From Phytohabitans suffuscus (lineage in GTDB: Bacteria; Actinomycetota; Actinomycetes; Mycobacteriales; Micromonosporaceae), in the NCBI RefSeq assembly GCF_011764565.1, contig NZ_AP022871.1, forward strand, positions 6,138,320-6,202,319: 64,000 nucleotides of DNA, in the 5' to 3' direction. Position 1 is the first letter of the stretch. Every line of letters begins with the position of its first letter. Both the position numbers and the translations under genes were made by a program. Below the pieces are notes generated by a model. That model did not search any database and was not told the DNA's origin. It worked only from the letters and a program-made list of their open reading frames with translations. Below are positions 43,985 through 52,978 of this stretch, in pieces.

Positions 43985-45479
43985 CCCACAGGGTTTCCTT
44001 CGATACGGGCGCCGGCTGCCGAGCCGGCGCCCGGTCCCGGTGCGCATCCAGGACTGGCGCGAGGTCTACCCGTCCGCGGGTGACGAGCTGATCAGCGAGC
44101 AGGCCACCCGGTGCATGGACTGCGGCATCCCGTTCTGCCACGACGGCTGCCCGCTGGGCAACCGCATCCCGGACTGGAACGACCTGGTCCGCACCGGCGG
44201 CTGGGCCTCGGCGATCGAGTCGCTGCACGCCACCAACAACTTCCCGGAGTTCACCGGGCGGCTCTGCCCGGCGCCCTGCGAGGCGGCGTGCGTGCTCGGC
44301 ATCGCCGGTGGCGAGCCGGTCACCATCAAGCAGGTCGAGGTCGAGATCATCAACCGGGCCTTCGAGAAGGGGTACGTCACCCCGCAGGCCGTGCCGCCGC
44401 CGTCCGGCAAGCGGGTCGCGGTCGTGGGCTCCGGGCCCGCCGGGCTCGCCGCCGCGCAGCAGCTCGCCCGCGCCGGTCACCAGGTGACCGTGTACGAGCG
44501 GGACGACGCGATCGGCGGCCTGATGCGGTACGGCATCCCCGACTTCAAGCTGGAGAAGGAGCACATCGACCGGCGCCTTGGGCAGATGGCCGCCGAGGGC
44601 GTTCTCTTCCGCACGGGGGTGAACGTGGGCGTGGACGTGACCGCCGGTCAGCTGCGTGCCGACCACGACGCCGTGCTGCTCGCGTGCGGCGCGCTCGCCG
44701 GCCGCGACACGCCGGAGACGCCGGGGCGGCAGCTGCGCGGCGTACACCTGGCGATGGACCACCTCGTCCCCGCCAACCGTTTCGTCGCCGCGTCGGCGGC
44801 GGCCGCCAGGGACCCTGCCGCGGGTCCGGTGCCTCCTTCGCCGATCGACGCCAAGGGCAGGCACGTGGTCATCATCGGCGGCGGCGACACCGCGGCCGAC
44901 TGTCTCGGCGTCGCCCACCGCCAGGGCGCGGCCGGCATCATCCAGCTCGACCTCTACCCGCAGCCGCCGGACGCCCGCGACGAGGAGCGCGACCCGTGGC
45001 CCACCTGGCCGTGGATCCTGCGCGACTACCCGGCGCACGAAGAGGGCGGCGAGCGGGTGTTCGCGGTCGCGGTCCAGGAGTTCGTCGACGACGGCGCGGG
45101 CAACGTGCGGGCCGTGCGGATCGCCGAGGTGACCGTGGAAAAGGTCGACGGGCGCCGGATCCTGACGTTCGTGCCCGGCTCCGAGCGCGAGCTCCCGGCC
45201 GACCTGGTGCTGCTCGCGATCGGCTTCGAGGGCACCGAGCGGCAGCCCCTGCTCGACCAGCTCGGCGTCACCCGCAACCCGCGCGGCGCGGTCGACGCCC
45301 GCCCCGACTGGCAGACCACCGAGGCCGACGGCGTCTTCGTGGCCGGCGACATGCACCGCGGCGCCTCGCTCATCGTCTGGGCGATCGCCGAGGGCCGCGC
45401 CGCGGCCGCCGCCATCCACTCGTACCTCGGCGGCGAGGGCTCGCTCCCCGCTCCGGTCACCCCGCGGCGGTGCCGCTGA
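43977..45479 (+). CDS. gltD: GltD, glutamate synthase small subunit
   Basis: A 500-residue FAD/NADPH oxidoreductase that passes electrons to GltB. The N-terminal 4Fe-4S motifs are CMDCGIPFCHDGCPLGN and CPAPCEAACVLG; the FAD fold is VAVVGSGPAGLAAAQQLA, the NADPH fold VVIIGGGDTAADCLG, and the C-terminal FAD motif GVFVAGDMHRGASLIVWAI. GTG 43977 overlaps the end of gltB. A GC hairpin follows the gene at 45505-45531. Confidence 0.97.
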   Translation: MPDPQGFLRYGRRLPSRRPVPVRIQDWREVYPSAGDELISEQATRCMDCGIPFCHDGCPLGNRIPDWNDLVRTGGWASAIESLHATNNFPEFTGRLCPAPCEAACVLGIAGGEPVTIKQVEVEIINRAFEKGYVTPQAVPPPSGKRVAVVGSGPAGLAAAQQLARAGHQVTVYERDDAIGGLMRYGIPDFKLEKEHIDRRLGQMAAEGVLFRTGVNVGVDVTAGQLRADHDAVLLACGALAGRDTPETPGRQLRGVHLAMDHLVPANRFVAASAAAARDPAAGPVPPSPIDAKGRHVVIIGGGDTAADCLGVAHRQGAAGIIQLDLYPQPPDARDEERDPWPTWPWILRDYPAHEEGGERVFAVAVQEFVDDGAGNVRAVRIAEVTVEKVDGRRILTFVPGSERELPADLVLLAIGFEGTERQPLLDQLGVTRNPRGAVDARPDWQTTEADGVFVAGDMHRGASLIVWAIAEGRAAAAAIHSYLGGEGSLPAPVTPRRCR

Positions 45480-45504
45480 GCGTGTAGCGGCGCCCACGCC
45501 GGGC

Positions 45505-45531
45505 GGACCGGCCGGCCCGGCGAGCCGGTCC
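45505..45531 (+). terminator. Hairpin after gltD
   Basis: GGACCGGC (45505-45512) pairs with GCCGGTCC (45524-45531) across an 11-base loop, between gltD and the next gene. Confidence 0.5.
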
Positions 45532-45579
45532 AGCGACGGCCCGCCCGGCGCCGTACCCTGGGCGGGACAGGGAGAGGGC

Positions 45580-46809
45580 ATGTTGCTGAGGTTCCGGGTC
45601 GCCAACGTGCGATCGTTCCGCGAGGAACAGGAGCTGTCCTTTGTCGTGCAGCCCGGCGACAAAGCGTCGACCGGCCGGGTCGTGGCGGTGGCAGGACGGG
45701 ATCTCACGCTGTACCCGTCGGTCGGGGTCTTTGGGGCCAACGCGTCGGGCAAGTCGAACCTCCTCGCCGCACTGGTCCTCATGCGTGACGCGGTGCTGAA
45801 CTCCTACGCCCGATGGGCCTCCTTCCGCGGGATCCCGCGAGAGGAGTTCAACCTCGACCCGAAGGCGGCCGAGGACAGTTCCTTCTTCGAGGTCGACTTC
45901 GTGCAGGAGAGTGTCCGCTACACGTACGGCTTCGAGCTCGGTGCCGGGCGGGTGGAGGCGGAGTGGCTGCACGCGTACCCCAAAGGTCGCCGTCAGGTGT
46001 GGTTCGACCGCGATGCCACCCGCGACACCGAGTTCGAGTTTCCCGGTGAGCGGGTTCGCGACCGTGCCCAGTTCGTGCGCCTGACGCGCCCGAACGCGCT
46101 GTTTCTCACGGTGGCCGGCACCAACAACAGTCCCGAGCTGTCGCCCATCTTCTTCTGGTTCGAGCGCAACCTGTGGCTGGTCACCCCGGAGAATGATCGG
46201 CATCAACGCGAGGACTCCACGCGGCATGCCCTGCGTGGCCCGCGTCGAGAGCGGATAGAGCAGTTGCTCCGGGTCGCGGATCTGGGCGTCGCCGGGGTCG
46301 AGCTGATGGACGGCGGCGAGGCGGTCCGTCTCTGGCACGACGGGGCAGCCGGTGACACCTACCCGGTCGCCTGGGAACGCGAGTCATTCGGCACCCGCTC
46401 CTGGTTCGCGTTGCTCGGTCCCATCCTGCTCGCCCTCGACGAAGGGGCCGTACTCCTGGTCGACGAGCTGGACGCGAGTCTGCATCCGCGATTCGCCGCG
46501 GAGGTCATCCGGCTCTTCCAGGATCCTGAGGTCAACGCCGCGGGCGCCCAACTGGTCTTCACCACGCATGACGTCACGGTGCTCGGCACGCCCGGGGGCG
46601 ACCGGTTGCTCGACCCGGGCCAGGTCTGGCTGGTGGAGAAGGACAAGAGCGGTGCGACGGAGCTTTACCCCTTGAGCGCCGCCCAGCCGGGGGAGCGGGA
46701 AGATCTGACGCGGTCGTACCTCGCCGGGCGCTTCGGTGCCGTGCCCGCGCTCAGCGAGGGCCAGATCGCCCGCCGCCTTCGGGCGACGCGAGCGGCGCGG
46801 AGTGCCTGA
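45580..46809 (+). CDS. AAA15/AAA_21-type ATPase, AbiLi/RloA-like
   Basis: A 409-residue SMC/OLD-like ATPase. Walker A is GVFGANASGKSNLLAAL at about residues 50-66, the start MLLRFRVANVRSFREEQEL is typical of AAA15 proteins, and Walker B with its catalytic Glu is VLLVDELDASLHP; LVFTTHDVTVL carries the switch His. The stop overlaps the next ATG by one base (TGATG). The pair matches ATPase-plus-RloB units such as AbiLi-AbiLii, where the ATPase is thought to sense phage and license the toxic partner. A TACCCT box upstream suggests its own promoter. Codon use is a little less GC-biased than in neighbouring genes, hinting at transfer. Confidence 0.85.
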   Translation: MLLRFRVANVRSFREEQELSFVVQPGDKASTGRVVAVAGRDLTLYPSVGVFGANASGKSNLLAALVLMRDAVLNSYARWASFRGIPREEFNLDPKAAEDSSFFEVDFVQESVRYTYGFELGAGRVEAEWLHAYPKGRRQVWFDRDATRDTEFEFPGERVRDRAQFVRLTRPNALFLTVAGTNNSPELSPIFFWFERNLWLVTPENDRHQREDSTRHALRGPRRERIEQLLRVADLGVAGVELMDGGEAVRLWHDGAAGDTYPVAWERESFGTRSWFALLGPILLALDEGAVLLVDELDASLHPRFAAEVIRLFQDPEVNAAGAQLVFTTHDVTVLGTPGGDRLLDPGQVWLVEKDKSGATELYPLSAAQPGEREDLTRSYLAGRFGAVPALSEGQIARRLRATRAARSA

Positions 46810-47501
46810 TGCCACGCCGTGAACGGGGCCGGGAGAGCCATCAGCTCCGCAGGCTCGCCTCCAAGCGGCGCCGAGACGTCTGGGTGTACACCGAGGGTGA
46901 GCTGACGGAGCCGCAGTACGTCGACCTGGTCAAGGAGATGCAGCCGGTCCGCCGAAACGACGTACACATCGCGAACGACACCAGGCAGGCCGGAGGCACC
47001 CGGGGAAGCGGTGGACGAGCTGTCGACCGTAAGCCCGCGGACCTGGTGGACGCCGCGATCGACCACAAGCGGCGCTTGGACCGCCAAGCCGCGGACGCCG
47101 GGGTACGCGCTGAGTTCTTTCCCGTCGTGTGGTGCATCTTCGACCGTGACGACCACGCCGGCGTCGACGCGGCCATCGAACGCGCCCGCCGTGGAGGTGT
47201 GCGGGTGGCGTTCTCCCATCCCTGCTTCGAGCTCTGGCGTCTCCTGCACCAACAGGACTACTCGACCCCGACGTCCGGCGTCTGCGACGAGGTGGCCGGC
47301 CGCCTGTCGTTCGCGCAGGGGGTGCCGAGGAAGCAGCGCAAGGCGGTGACGATCGACCAGATCGAAGGCCGGTTTGCCGACGCGCGTAAGCGGGCCAGGC
47401 AGCTGAACGCCCAGCATGACGATCACATGCCGTACACGGCGCGTGATCCCTACACCGATGTGTGGGAGTTCGTCGAGAGCTTGGGCGTTCTCGCGTACTG
47501 A
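46809..47501 (+). CDS. RloB-like TOPRIM-family protein, AbiLii-like effector
   Basis: A 230-residue RloB-family protein. TOPRIM-like acidic motifs are visible: Glu in VWVYTEGELTEPQYV, DxD in WCIFDRDDH, and SHPCFELWRLLH, the conserved (N/H)PCFExW block. The N-terminus is very basic (MPRRERGRESHQLRRLASKR). RloB proteins are predicted nucleases that act with the AAA15 ATPase encoded just upstream; together they probably cause abortive infection or DNA/RNA cleavage during phage attack. The role is inferred from family and operon; neither activity nor target is shown here. Confidence 0.82.
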   Translation: MPRRERGRESHQLRRLASKRRRDVWVYTEGELTEPQYVDLVKEMQPVRRNDVHIANDTRQAGGTRGSGGRAVDRKPADLVDAAIDHKRRLDRQAADAGVRAEFFPVVWCIFDRDDHAGVDAAIERARRGGVRVAFSHPCFELWRLLHQQDYSTPTSGVCDEVAGRLSFAQGVPRKQRKAVTIDQIEGRFADARKRARQLNAQHDDHMPYTARDPYTDVWEFVESLGVLAY

Positions 47502-47544
47502 CGCGTACTGACGCGTGTTGTCGGAGGGCCTGGCGGTCCGCGGC

Positions 47545-47576
47545 GGTCGGGGGCCGCCGGCGAGCGGCCCCCGACC
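47545..47576. terminator. Strong bidirectional hairpin after the RloB-like gene
   Basis: GGTCGGGGGCCGC (47545-47557) pairs perfectly with 47564-47576 over a 6-base loop, between convergent genes. Confidence 0.85.
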
Positions 47577-47582
47577 GGGTGT

Positions 47583-48650
47583 TCAGAACTCGGAGTTGTA
47601 GCTGGTGAGCGAGCCGCTGTCGGCGCGGACGCCGGCGGCGGTGTAGCAGGCGACGTTGCGGACCAGCACGGTCGTGCCGCTGTATCCCCAGGGCGCCTGG
47701 AGGTTGCAGAACTCACCGAGGTGGCCGAACGCGGTCACCTGCACGTTGTCCGGGCGCTGTGCGAGCGCGCGGAAGCCGACGAGGGTCAGGCCCAGGCCCG
47801 ACGAGGCGGCGGCGTTGGCGCCCGGGCCGAGCTGCGAGTTGAAGTTCGTCGGCGGCGGGCCGACGTTGGGCGCCGGCGGGGGCGGCATGTTCCAGAGGTA
47901 GCCGAAGAACTTCGGCGGGGCGAGCGAGCCGAACAGCGAGCGCTCGTACTGGTAGCTGAGCGTGAACCAGGTGTTGAACGGTGCGCCCGCGCCGTCGAAG
48001 CAGAGGACCACCACGTCCTGGCCGCCGGGGTTCGAGCTCCACTTGGCCACCTGGCAGTGCGCGCCCGTGTTGGGATGCACGGCGGTGACCTGGATGCCGC
48101 CGTCGAACGGGCCGGGGGTGCCGAGGCCGGGCAGGCGCACGTGGTACTGGCCGGGCGGGCCGAGCGGCACGACGGAGTTGAGCGCCATCGAGGAGTTGTA
48201 CTGGTCGATGACGCCGCCGGTGAGGTTCGCGTGCACGTACCCGTAGCGGCCGGGGAACCCGTCCGGCGGTGAGCTGCTCGCGAAGACGGCGCTGAACGGG
48301 GTGTCGACCGGTGCCCCGCCCGCCTTGTAGCAGCGGATGTAGGCGATCTCGTCCGCGCCGGACGGACCCCAGCGCAGCGCCTGGCACCACACCGGGCCGC
48401 CGTTGACGGCGGTGACGTGTACGACGCCGCCGCGCGCGGCCTGGCCCGGGAAGATGATGCGGTAGAGGCCGAAGCCGCCCGGGGTGACGACGGTGGCGGG
48501 CGGCCACGTGCTGGCCGGCACGGTCGCCGCGCCGTCCCACAGCACGAAGCCGTGGCCGTCGGGGACGGCCGCCTGTGCGGGTGCCGCGAGCCCGGCGGTG
48601 GCCAGGGCGGCGGCGAGGCTGACCGCGGCCAGCCTTCTGAGGATTCGCAT
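47583..48650 (-). CDS. Secreted protein with three internal repeats
   Basis: A 355-residue exported protein. The signal peptide MRILRRLAAVSLAAALATAG ends at an AQA-AV site. The mature part has three repeats of about 100 residues, each with a G(F/Y)x(L/H) opening and a pattern of V-VTA-x-C-x(6)-W-x(8)-V-x-C with two cysteines, probably a disulfide: VTAVNGGPVWCQALRWG, VTAVHPNTGAHCQVAKWS and VTAFGHLGEFCNLQAPWG. A Pro-rich linker precedes the third. ATG 48650 follows AAGGAG. No known family was recognised; a beta-sandwich adhesive or binding protein is plausible but unproved. Confidence 0.85.
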   Translation of the reverse strand: MRILRRLAAVSLAAALATAGLAAPAQAAVPDGHGFVLWDGAATVPASTWPPATVVTPGGFGLYRIIFPGQAARGGVVHVTAVNGGPVWCQALRWGPSGADEIAYIRCYKAGGAPVDTPFSAVFASSSPPDGFPGRYGYVHANLTGGVIDQYNSSMALNSVVPLGPPGQYHVRLPGLGTPGPFDGGIQVTAVHPNTGAHCQVAKWSSNPGGQDVVVLCFDGAGAPFNTWFTLSYQYERSLFGSLAPPKFFGYLWNMPPPPAPNVGPPPTNFNSQLGPGANAAASSGLGLTLVGFRALAQRPDNVQVTAFGHLGEFCNLQAPWGYSGTTVLVRNVACYTAAGVRADSGSLTSYNSEF

Positions 48651-48811
48651 CGCGCTCCTTCGTGGGTAGGGGAGTGGATGCAATATAGAGGCGTGGATCG
48701 ATGGATAGAGCTGACGGCTTGCCGACAGCCGAACGGCTGGATTTGATAAGACATCACCGCGTGATCTTGGGGATACCGGCCCGACACAGCCCGCTCCGAG
48801 AGTGATCAACC

Positions 48812-49111
48812 ATGGCTCCCACTCCACCCACGGACGCCGAGCTCGACGTGATGATCAGAGCTCGCCTCGCCTCACTTGGAATCGACCTGGACCAGCTGCC
48901 GCCCGGCACCGTGTCCGACCCGGCGACCGGCTCGCCCGGCCGCGACTCCGTACTCGCCTCGCTGCGCTCGTTCGTCCGCGGCTCCGTCAGCACGCTCGCC
49001 GCGTACCAGCTGCCGGCCCCCGCGGGCAGCGACCCGGCGCACGCCGCCGCCCATTCGCAGCAGCCCGCCCCGATGCTCTACCCCTCGATCAGCGCGGAGT
49101 GGCGCAAATGA
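48812..49111 (+). CDS. Small partner protein upstream of amidase
   Basis: A 99-residue soluble protein: helical N-terminal part (PTDAELDVMIRARLASLGID) then LPPGTVSDPATGSPGRDSVL and LRSFVRGSVSTLAAYQLP, ending in a flexible Pro/Ala/His tail. Its stop overlaps the amidase ATG (ATGA), so the two are made together. By layout it recalls small subunits that pair with amidases (the AtzG-AtzE arrangement), but sequence evidence for homology is weak. It lacks a signal peptide, while the amidase has a Tat signal, so it might travel with it or act as chaperone. Confidence 0.7.
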   Translation: MAPTPPTDAELDVMIRARLASLGIDLDQLPPGTVSDPATGSPGRDSVLASLRSFVRGSVSTLAAYQLPAPAGSDPAHAAAHSQQPAPMLYPSISAEWRK

Positions 49112-50706
49112 CCACTGTGGATAGACGCGCGTTCCTCGCCAGTACCGCGGCCGTCGCCGCGGTCGCCGCCGCCGGCGCCTCGGCCATCCCGGGCGTCGCC
49201 TGGGCCGGTGGGACGACGCCCCGCTTCGGCTCCGGCGCGTACGTGCGGCCGCGCCCCGAGGCGCTCGCCGACCCGACCGAGCTGACGCTCGCCGAGGCCG
49301 CCTGGATGATCAAGAACGGCAGGCTCACGCCGCTGGAGCTGGTCGAGGCGTACCTGGAGCGGATCGGCGCGTTCGAGCCGGTGTACCAGGCGTTCAACAC
49401 GGTGCTCGCCGACCAGGCGCGCGCGGCGGCGAAGGCGGCCGGCCGCAGGAAGCACACCGGCCCGCTGCACGGAATCCCGCTCGCCATCAAGGACAACTAC
49501 TGGACCGCCGGCGTGCGGACCACCGCCAACTCGTTCCTCTTCCAGGACTTCGTGCCGCCGTACGACGCGACCGCCGTGGCCCGGCTCAAGGCGAACGGCG
49601 CGATCGTGCTCGGCAAGACCCAGATGGGTCCACTCGCGACGACCCGGGCGACCACACCGGACGGTCGGGTCACGACGGTCAACGCGTGGACGCCCACCAT
49701 CCCCGGCACCGACCCGGGCGGCTCGTCGACCGGCACGGCCACGTCGGTGGCCGGGCGGCTGGCGACGTCGGGCACCGGAACGCAGACCGGCGGCTCCATC
49801 ACCGCCCCGTCGAACGCGCAGAACCTGACCGGCCTCAAGCCGACGATGGGTCGCGTGTCGCTGGCCGGCATCATCCCGCTCAGCTACACGCGCGACCACC
49901 CGGGGCCGCTCGCCCGCGACGCCAAGGACGCGGCCATCATGCTGACCGCGATGGCGGGGCAGGACCCGGCCGACCCGCGCACGCAGGGCCTGCCGCGCGT
50001 GCCCGACCTCGTCGAGGCGGCGACCCCGGTCACCTCGGGGCGCAAGGTCCGCGCGCGGTGGAGCACGCGGATCGGCGTGCTCCCGGGGTACGCCGACGGC
50101 ACCTCCGCCACCGCGCTCGCCCGCCAGGCGTTCCTGTCCACGGTGGACAAGATTGACGGCGTGCGCCTCGTCGACGTGCCGTTCCCCGATCAGTGGGACC
50201 TGCTGACCGGCGGCGCGTTCAACAACGTCCGCCTGCCCGAGCGCAGCGAGCCCTTCATGCCGTACCTCCGCGGCGACCTGCGCGGCTTCGGCGTGTCGGT
50301 GACCGGCTGGCTGCAGGGCGCGCTGCTGGGGTCGAACGAGTTCATCACCGGCCAGCGGGCCAAGCTGCTGCTTCTGGAACGGGTGCTGGAGCAGATCTTC
50401 GACCGCTGCGACGTGGTGGTGCAGACCGGCCCGGTGCCGTTCGACATCCTGGGCCTGCCGGAGATCGGCTTCCCGATCGGCTTCACCGCGGCCGGCGTCC
50501 CGATCGGCACGATCCTGGGCGGCGAGCCGTACGCCGAGGGCCGCCTGCTGTCGGTCGTGGCCGCCTACCAGGCCGTGACCGACTGGCACTGGCGCCGCCC
50601 GGCGAACCCGCCGGTGGCCGCCGCCGCGTCGGCGCTGCGCTCGGCCGCCCCCGCCGAGGACCGCGGCCGCCTCACGGCCGACGACGTGGTCGCCCAGATG
50701 CAGTGA
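49108..50706 (+). CDS. Tat-exported amidase (amidase signature family)
   Basis: A 532-residue amidase with a twin-arginine leader (TTVDRRAFLASTAAVAAVA, cleavage near AWA-GG). The Ser-cisSer-Lys triad is visible: Lys in GIPLAIKDNYW, cis-Ser in TDPGGSSTGTAT and nucleophile Ser in TGTQTGGSITAPSN. The second half has GFPIGFTAAGVPIGTILGG. It should hydrolyse an amide outside the cytoplasm; substrate unknown. It is coupled to the 99-residue gene and convergent with the Dha operon. Confidence 0.92.
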   Translation: MTTVDRRAFLASTAAVAAVAAAGASAIPGVAWAGGTTPRFGSGAYVRPRPEALADPTELTLAEAAWMIKNGRLTPLELVEAYLERIGAFEPVYQAFNTVLADQARAAAKAAGRRKHTGPLHGIPLAIKDNYWTAGVRTTANSFLFQDFVPPYDATAVARLKANGAIVLGKTQMGPLATTRATTPDGRVTTVNAWTPTIPGTDPGGSSTGTATSVAGRLATSGTGTQTGGSITAPSNAQNLTGLKPTMGRVSLAGIIPLSYTRDHPGPLARDAKDAAIMLTAMAGQDPADPRTQGLPRVPDLVEAATPVTSGRKVRARWSTRIGVLPGYADGTSATALARQAFLSTVDKIDGVRLVDVPFPDQWDLLTGGAFNNVRLPERSEPFMPYLRGDLRGFGVSVTGWLQGALLGSNEFITGQRAKLLLLERVLEQIFDRCDVVVQTGPVPFDILGLPEIGFPIGFTAAGVPIGTILGGEPYAEGRLLSVVAAYQAVTDWHWRRPANPPVAAAASALRSAAPAEDRGRLTADDVVAQMQ

Positions 50707-50724
50707 CCCTCCACAGTCGACAGA

Positions 50725-50754
50725 CGGGCCCGGCGCCGCGCGGCGCCGGGCCCG
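50725..50754. terminator. Strong bidirectional hairpin between amidase and ptsI
   Basis: CGGGCCCGGCGCC (50725-50737) pairs perfectly with 50742-50754 over a GCGC loop. Confidence 0.85.
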
Positions 50755-50759
50755 ACCCG

Positions 50760-52335
50760 TCAGGACACGATCCGGGCGGCCGCGCCGGCGCACTCGGCCG
50801 TGTCGAGCTCGCGGAGCTGGGCGCGTACCGCGTCGAGGGCGGACGGCGCCACCGACAGGATGCGGCAGCCCACGCCGACCAGCAGGGGGATCGCGTGCGG
50901 GTCGGCGGCCGCGTCGCCGCAGACGGAGACCGGGCGGCCGTGGCGCCGGCCGGCGGCCACCGTGGCCGCGATCGCGCGCAGGACCGGCGGGTCGGCCGCG
51001 CGGGCCGGGGTCAGCGCCGGATCCAGGCGGCCCAGGCCGAGCAGGGACGCGGTCAGGTCGTTGGTGCCGATGGAGAGGAAGTCGGCCGCCGCCGCGATCT
51101 CGTCGACCGCCTCGACCGCGGCGCCCGTCTCCACCATCGCGCCGAACGGCACGGCCGCCGGCAGCAGCTCCCGTGCCCGCTCCACCTGCGCCGCCGACCG
51201 GACCATCGGGAGCATCACCCGCAGCCGGGTGCCGGCGCCCGCGGCGGCGACCGCGCGTAGCTGGGCGGCGAGGGCATCCCGCGGCGGCTCCCCGGCGTAC
51301 GCCTGTCCACGAAGGAACGGCGGGAGCTTGTCCGGGGCGAAGTCCAGCGTGCGTACCGTGGCGACGAGCCCGGCCAGCGGGCCCAGCACCGGGCCGAGGG
51401 CGGCGGCGTGCGCGGCCTCGCCGGGCCAGCCCCGCGCGGTGAGGAACGGCAGCTCGGTGCGGACCAGGCCGGCGCCCTCCGCCCCGGCGGCGACGGCCGC
51501 GCGGGACTCCTCGGCGGTCGCCACGTTGGCGAGCAGGGTGACGGTGTGGCCGTCGCGGGTGACGGCGGGCAGCGTACGGCCGGCGGCGAGGGCGGCGCGT
51601 CGCCGCGCGGCGGCCCGCACGGCCGTACGGGCGGCGCGCTCCTGCTCAGGAGTGGGCTCCACGATCAGCGTGTCGCCGTCCAGCACCGCGGGCACCCCGT
51701 CGGCCGCCTCCGGCGTGACCCCGAACAGCAGCGGTACGCCCAGCGCGCGGGCGACGATGGCGACGTGGGCGTTCGGGCCGCCGAGCTGGGAGACCGCGCC
51801 GGCCAGGTCGTCCGCGACCTCCAGCAGGTCGTCGGCGCCTAGCTCGTGGCCGGCGAGGACGACCGGGCCGTCCACTGTGGCCGCCGGGTCGCCGCGCAGG
51901 ACGGCGACCACGCGGCGCCCCACCTGGCGTACGTCGGCGGCGCGGCCGGCCAGCGTCGGGTCGGGGAGGGCGGCGAGCAGGTCGGCGTAGGTCGACGCGG
52001 CCGCGGTGACGGCGCCGGCGGGGAGTGGGCGGCCAGCTCGGCGGCGGCCGCGCCGCGCAGGTCGGGGTCGTCGGCGATCAGCGCCATCGTCTCGACGATG
52101 CCGGCCGGCTCGGCGTGGCCGTCCGCGCGCAGGGCCTCGGCCCGCTTGCGCAGCCCCGCCGCCACGACGTCGAAGGCCGCCCCGAGGTCGGCGGGGAGGC
52201 CGGCGCCGTCCGTTCCCGTCGCCGCGCCGTCCGGACCGGCCCCCGCCGGCCCGCGGGCGCCCACCCGATGGAGGCGGCCGAGCCCGACCCCGGGCGCGCC
52301 GGGCACGCCGGTGTACCTGCGGGGGCGTCGGTCAC
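50760..52335 (-). CDS. ptsI: PTS enzyme I of the dihydroxyacetone system (two frameshifts)
   Basis: Enzyme I takes phosphate from PEP and passes it to HPr. Three frames must be joined. GTG 52335 gives VTDAP, then after one added C in the run 52321-52325 RRYTGVPGAPGVGLGRLHRV, and after one added C in 52020-52023 AVTAAASTYADLLAALPDPT to the end. The phospho-His is in LGGPNAHVAIVARALG, the PEP-binding parts are MLPMV, GTNDLTASLLGLGRLDP and VSVCGDAAADP. About 525 residues restored, a bit short of the usual 550-570. The start overlaps the dhaL stop (GTGA). Two C-run deletions in one gene point to base-calling error. Confidence 0.88.
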
Positions 52336-52949
52336 GTGACGTCCGCCAGCGCCTGGAAGATGAGCCAGGTGGAGGTGGCACCCGGGTCCTGGTGGCCGAC
52401 GCTGCGCGGCCCCAGGTACGACGCGCGGCCCTTGCGGGCGTGCAGCCCGGTCGTCGCCCGCATGCCCTCGGCCGCCGCCTCCGCCGCGGCCCGCGCGGCT
52501 GCCGGCAGGCCGTCGTCGGCCGCCTTCTCGAACGCGGCGACCGCCGGGCCGTACGCGTCGACGATGGTCTTGTCGCCGGGCACCGCCGCGCCGAGCTTCT
52601 GCACCGCGGCGAGGCCGGCCCGCAGCGCCGCGCCCAGCTCGGCGGCGTCCACTGTGGAACCCTCGGCCGGCAGCGCCTTGCCGATGGCGCGGAACGCCGT
52701 GCCGTACAACGGTCCGGCCGCACCGCCCACCTTGGACACCAGCGTCGTGCCGGTCTTGACGAAGACGTCGCCGACGGTCCGCGGGTCGGCCGTGTCGAGC
52801 GCGGCCACCACGGCGGTGAAGCCGCGGTTGAGGTTGACGCCGTGGTCGGCGTCGCCGATCGCCGAGTCGAGCTGGGTGAGGTAGTCGGCCTGCTCGGTGA
52901 CCGCCGTCGCGATGGCGGTGACCCACGAGCGGGCGAGGGCGACGTCCAC
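52332..52949 (-). CDS. dhaL: DhaL, ADP-binding subunit of dihydroxyacetone kinase
   Basis: A 205-residue helical-barrel protein that keeps ADP/ATP tightly bound and transfers phosphate to dihydroxyacetone on DhaK. Nucleotide/Mg motifs: LTQLDSAIGDADHGVNLNRG with the metal-binding Asps, VGGAAGPLYGTAFRA, and HARKGRASYLGPRSVGHQDPG near the C-terminus. GTG 52949 follows GGGAGG. It lies between dhaK (29 bp) and ptsI (overlap). As PTS-type DhaL it is recharged by DhaM rather than by free ATP. Confidence 0.95.
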   Translation of the reverse strand: MDVALARSWVTAIATAVTEQADYLTQLDSAIGDADHGVNLNRGFTAVVAALDTADPRTVGDVFVKTGTTLVSKVGGAAGPLYGTAFRAIGKALPAEGSTVDAAELGAALRAGLAAVQKLGAAVPGDKTIVDAYGPAVAAFEKAADDGLPAAARAAAEAAAEGMRATTGLHARKGRASYLGPRSVGHQDPGATSTWLIFQALADVT

Positions 52950-52978
52950 ATTGACCTCCCTGGGGGAGCGGGCCCGGG

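Noticed and set aside
48812..49111. Firm assignment of the 99-residue protein as AtzG-like
   Set aside because: The arrangement is similar, but I could not align convincing conserved positions, so only the analogy is noted.
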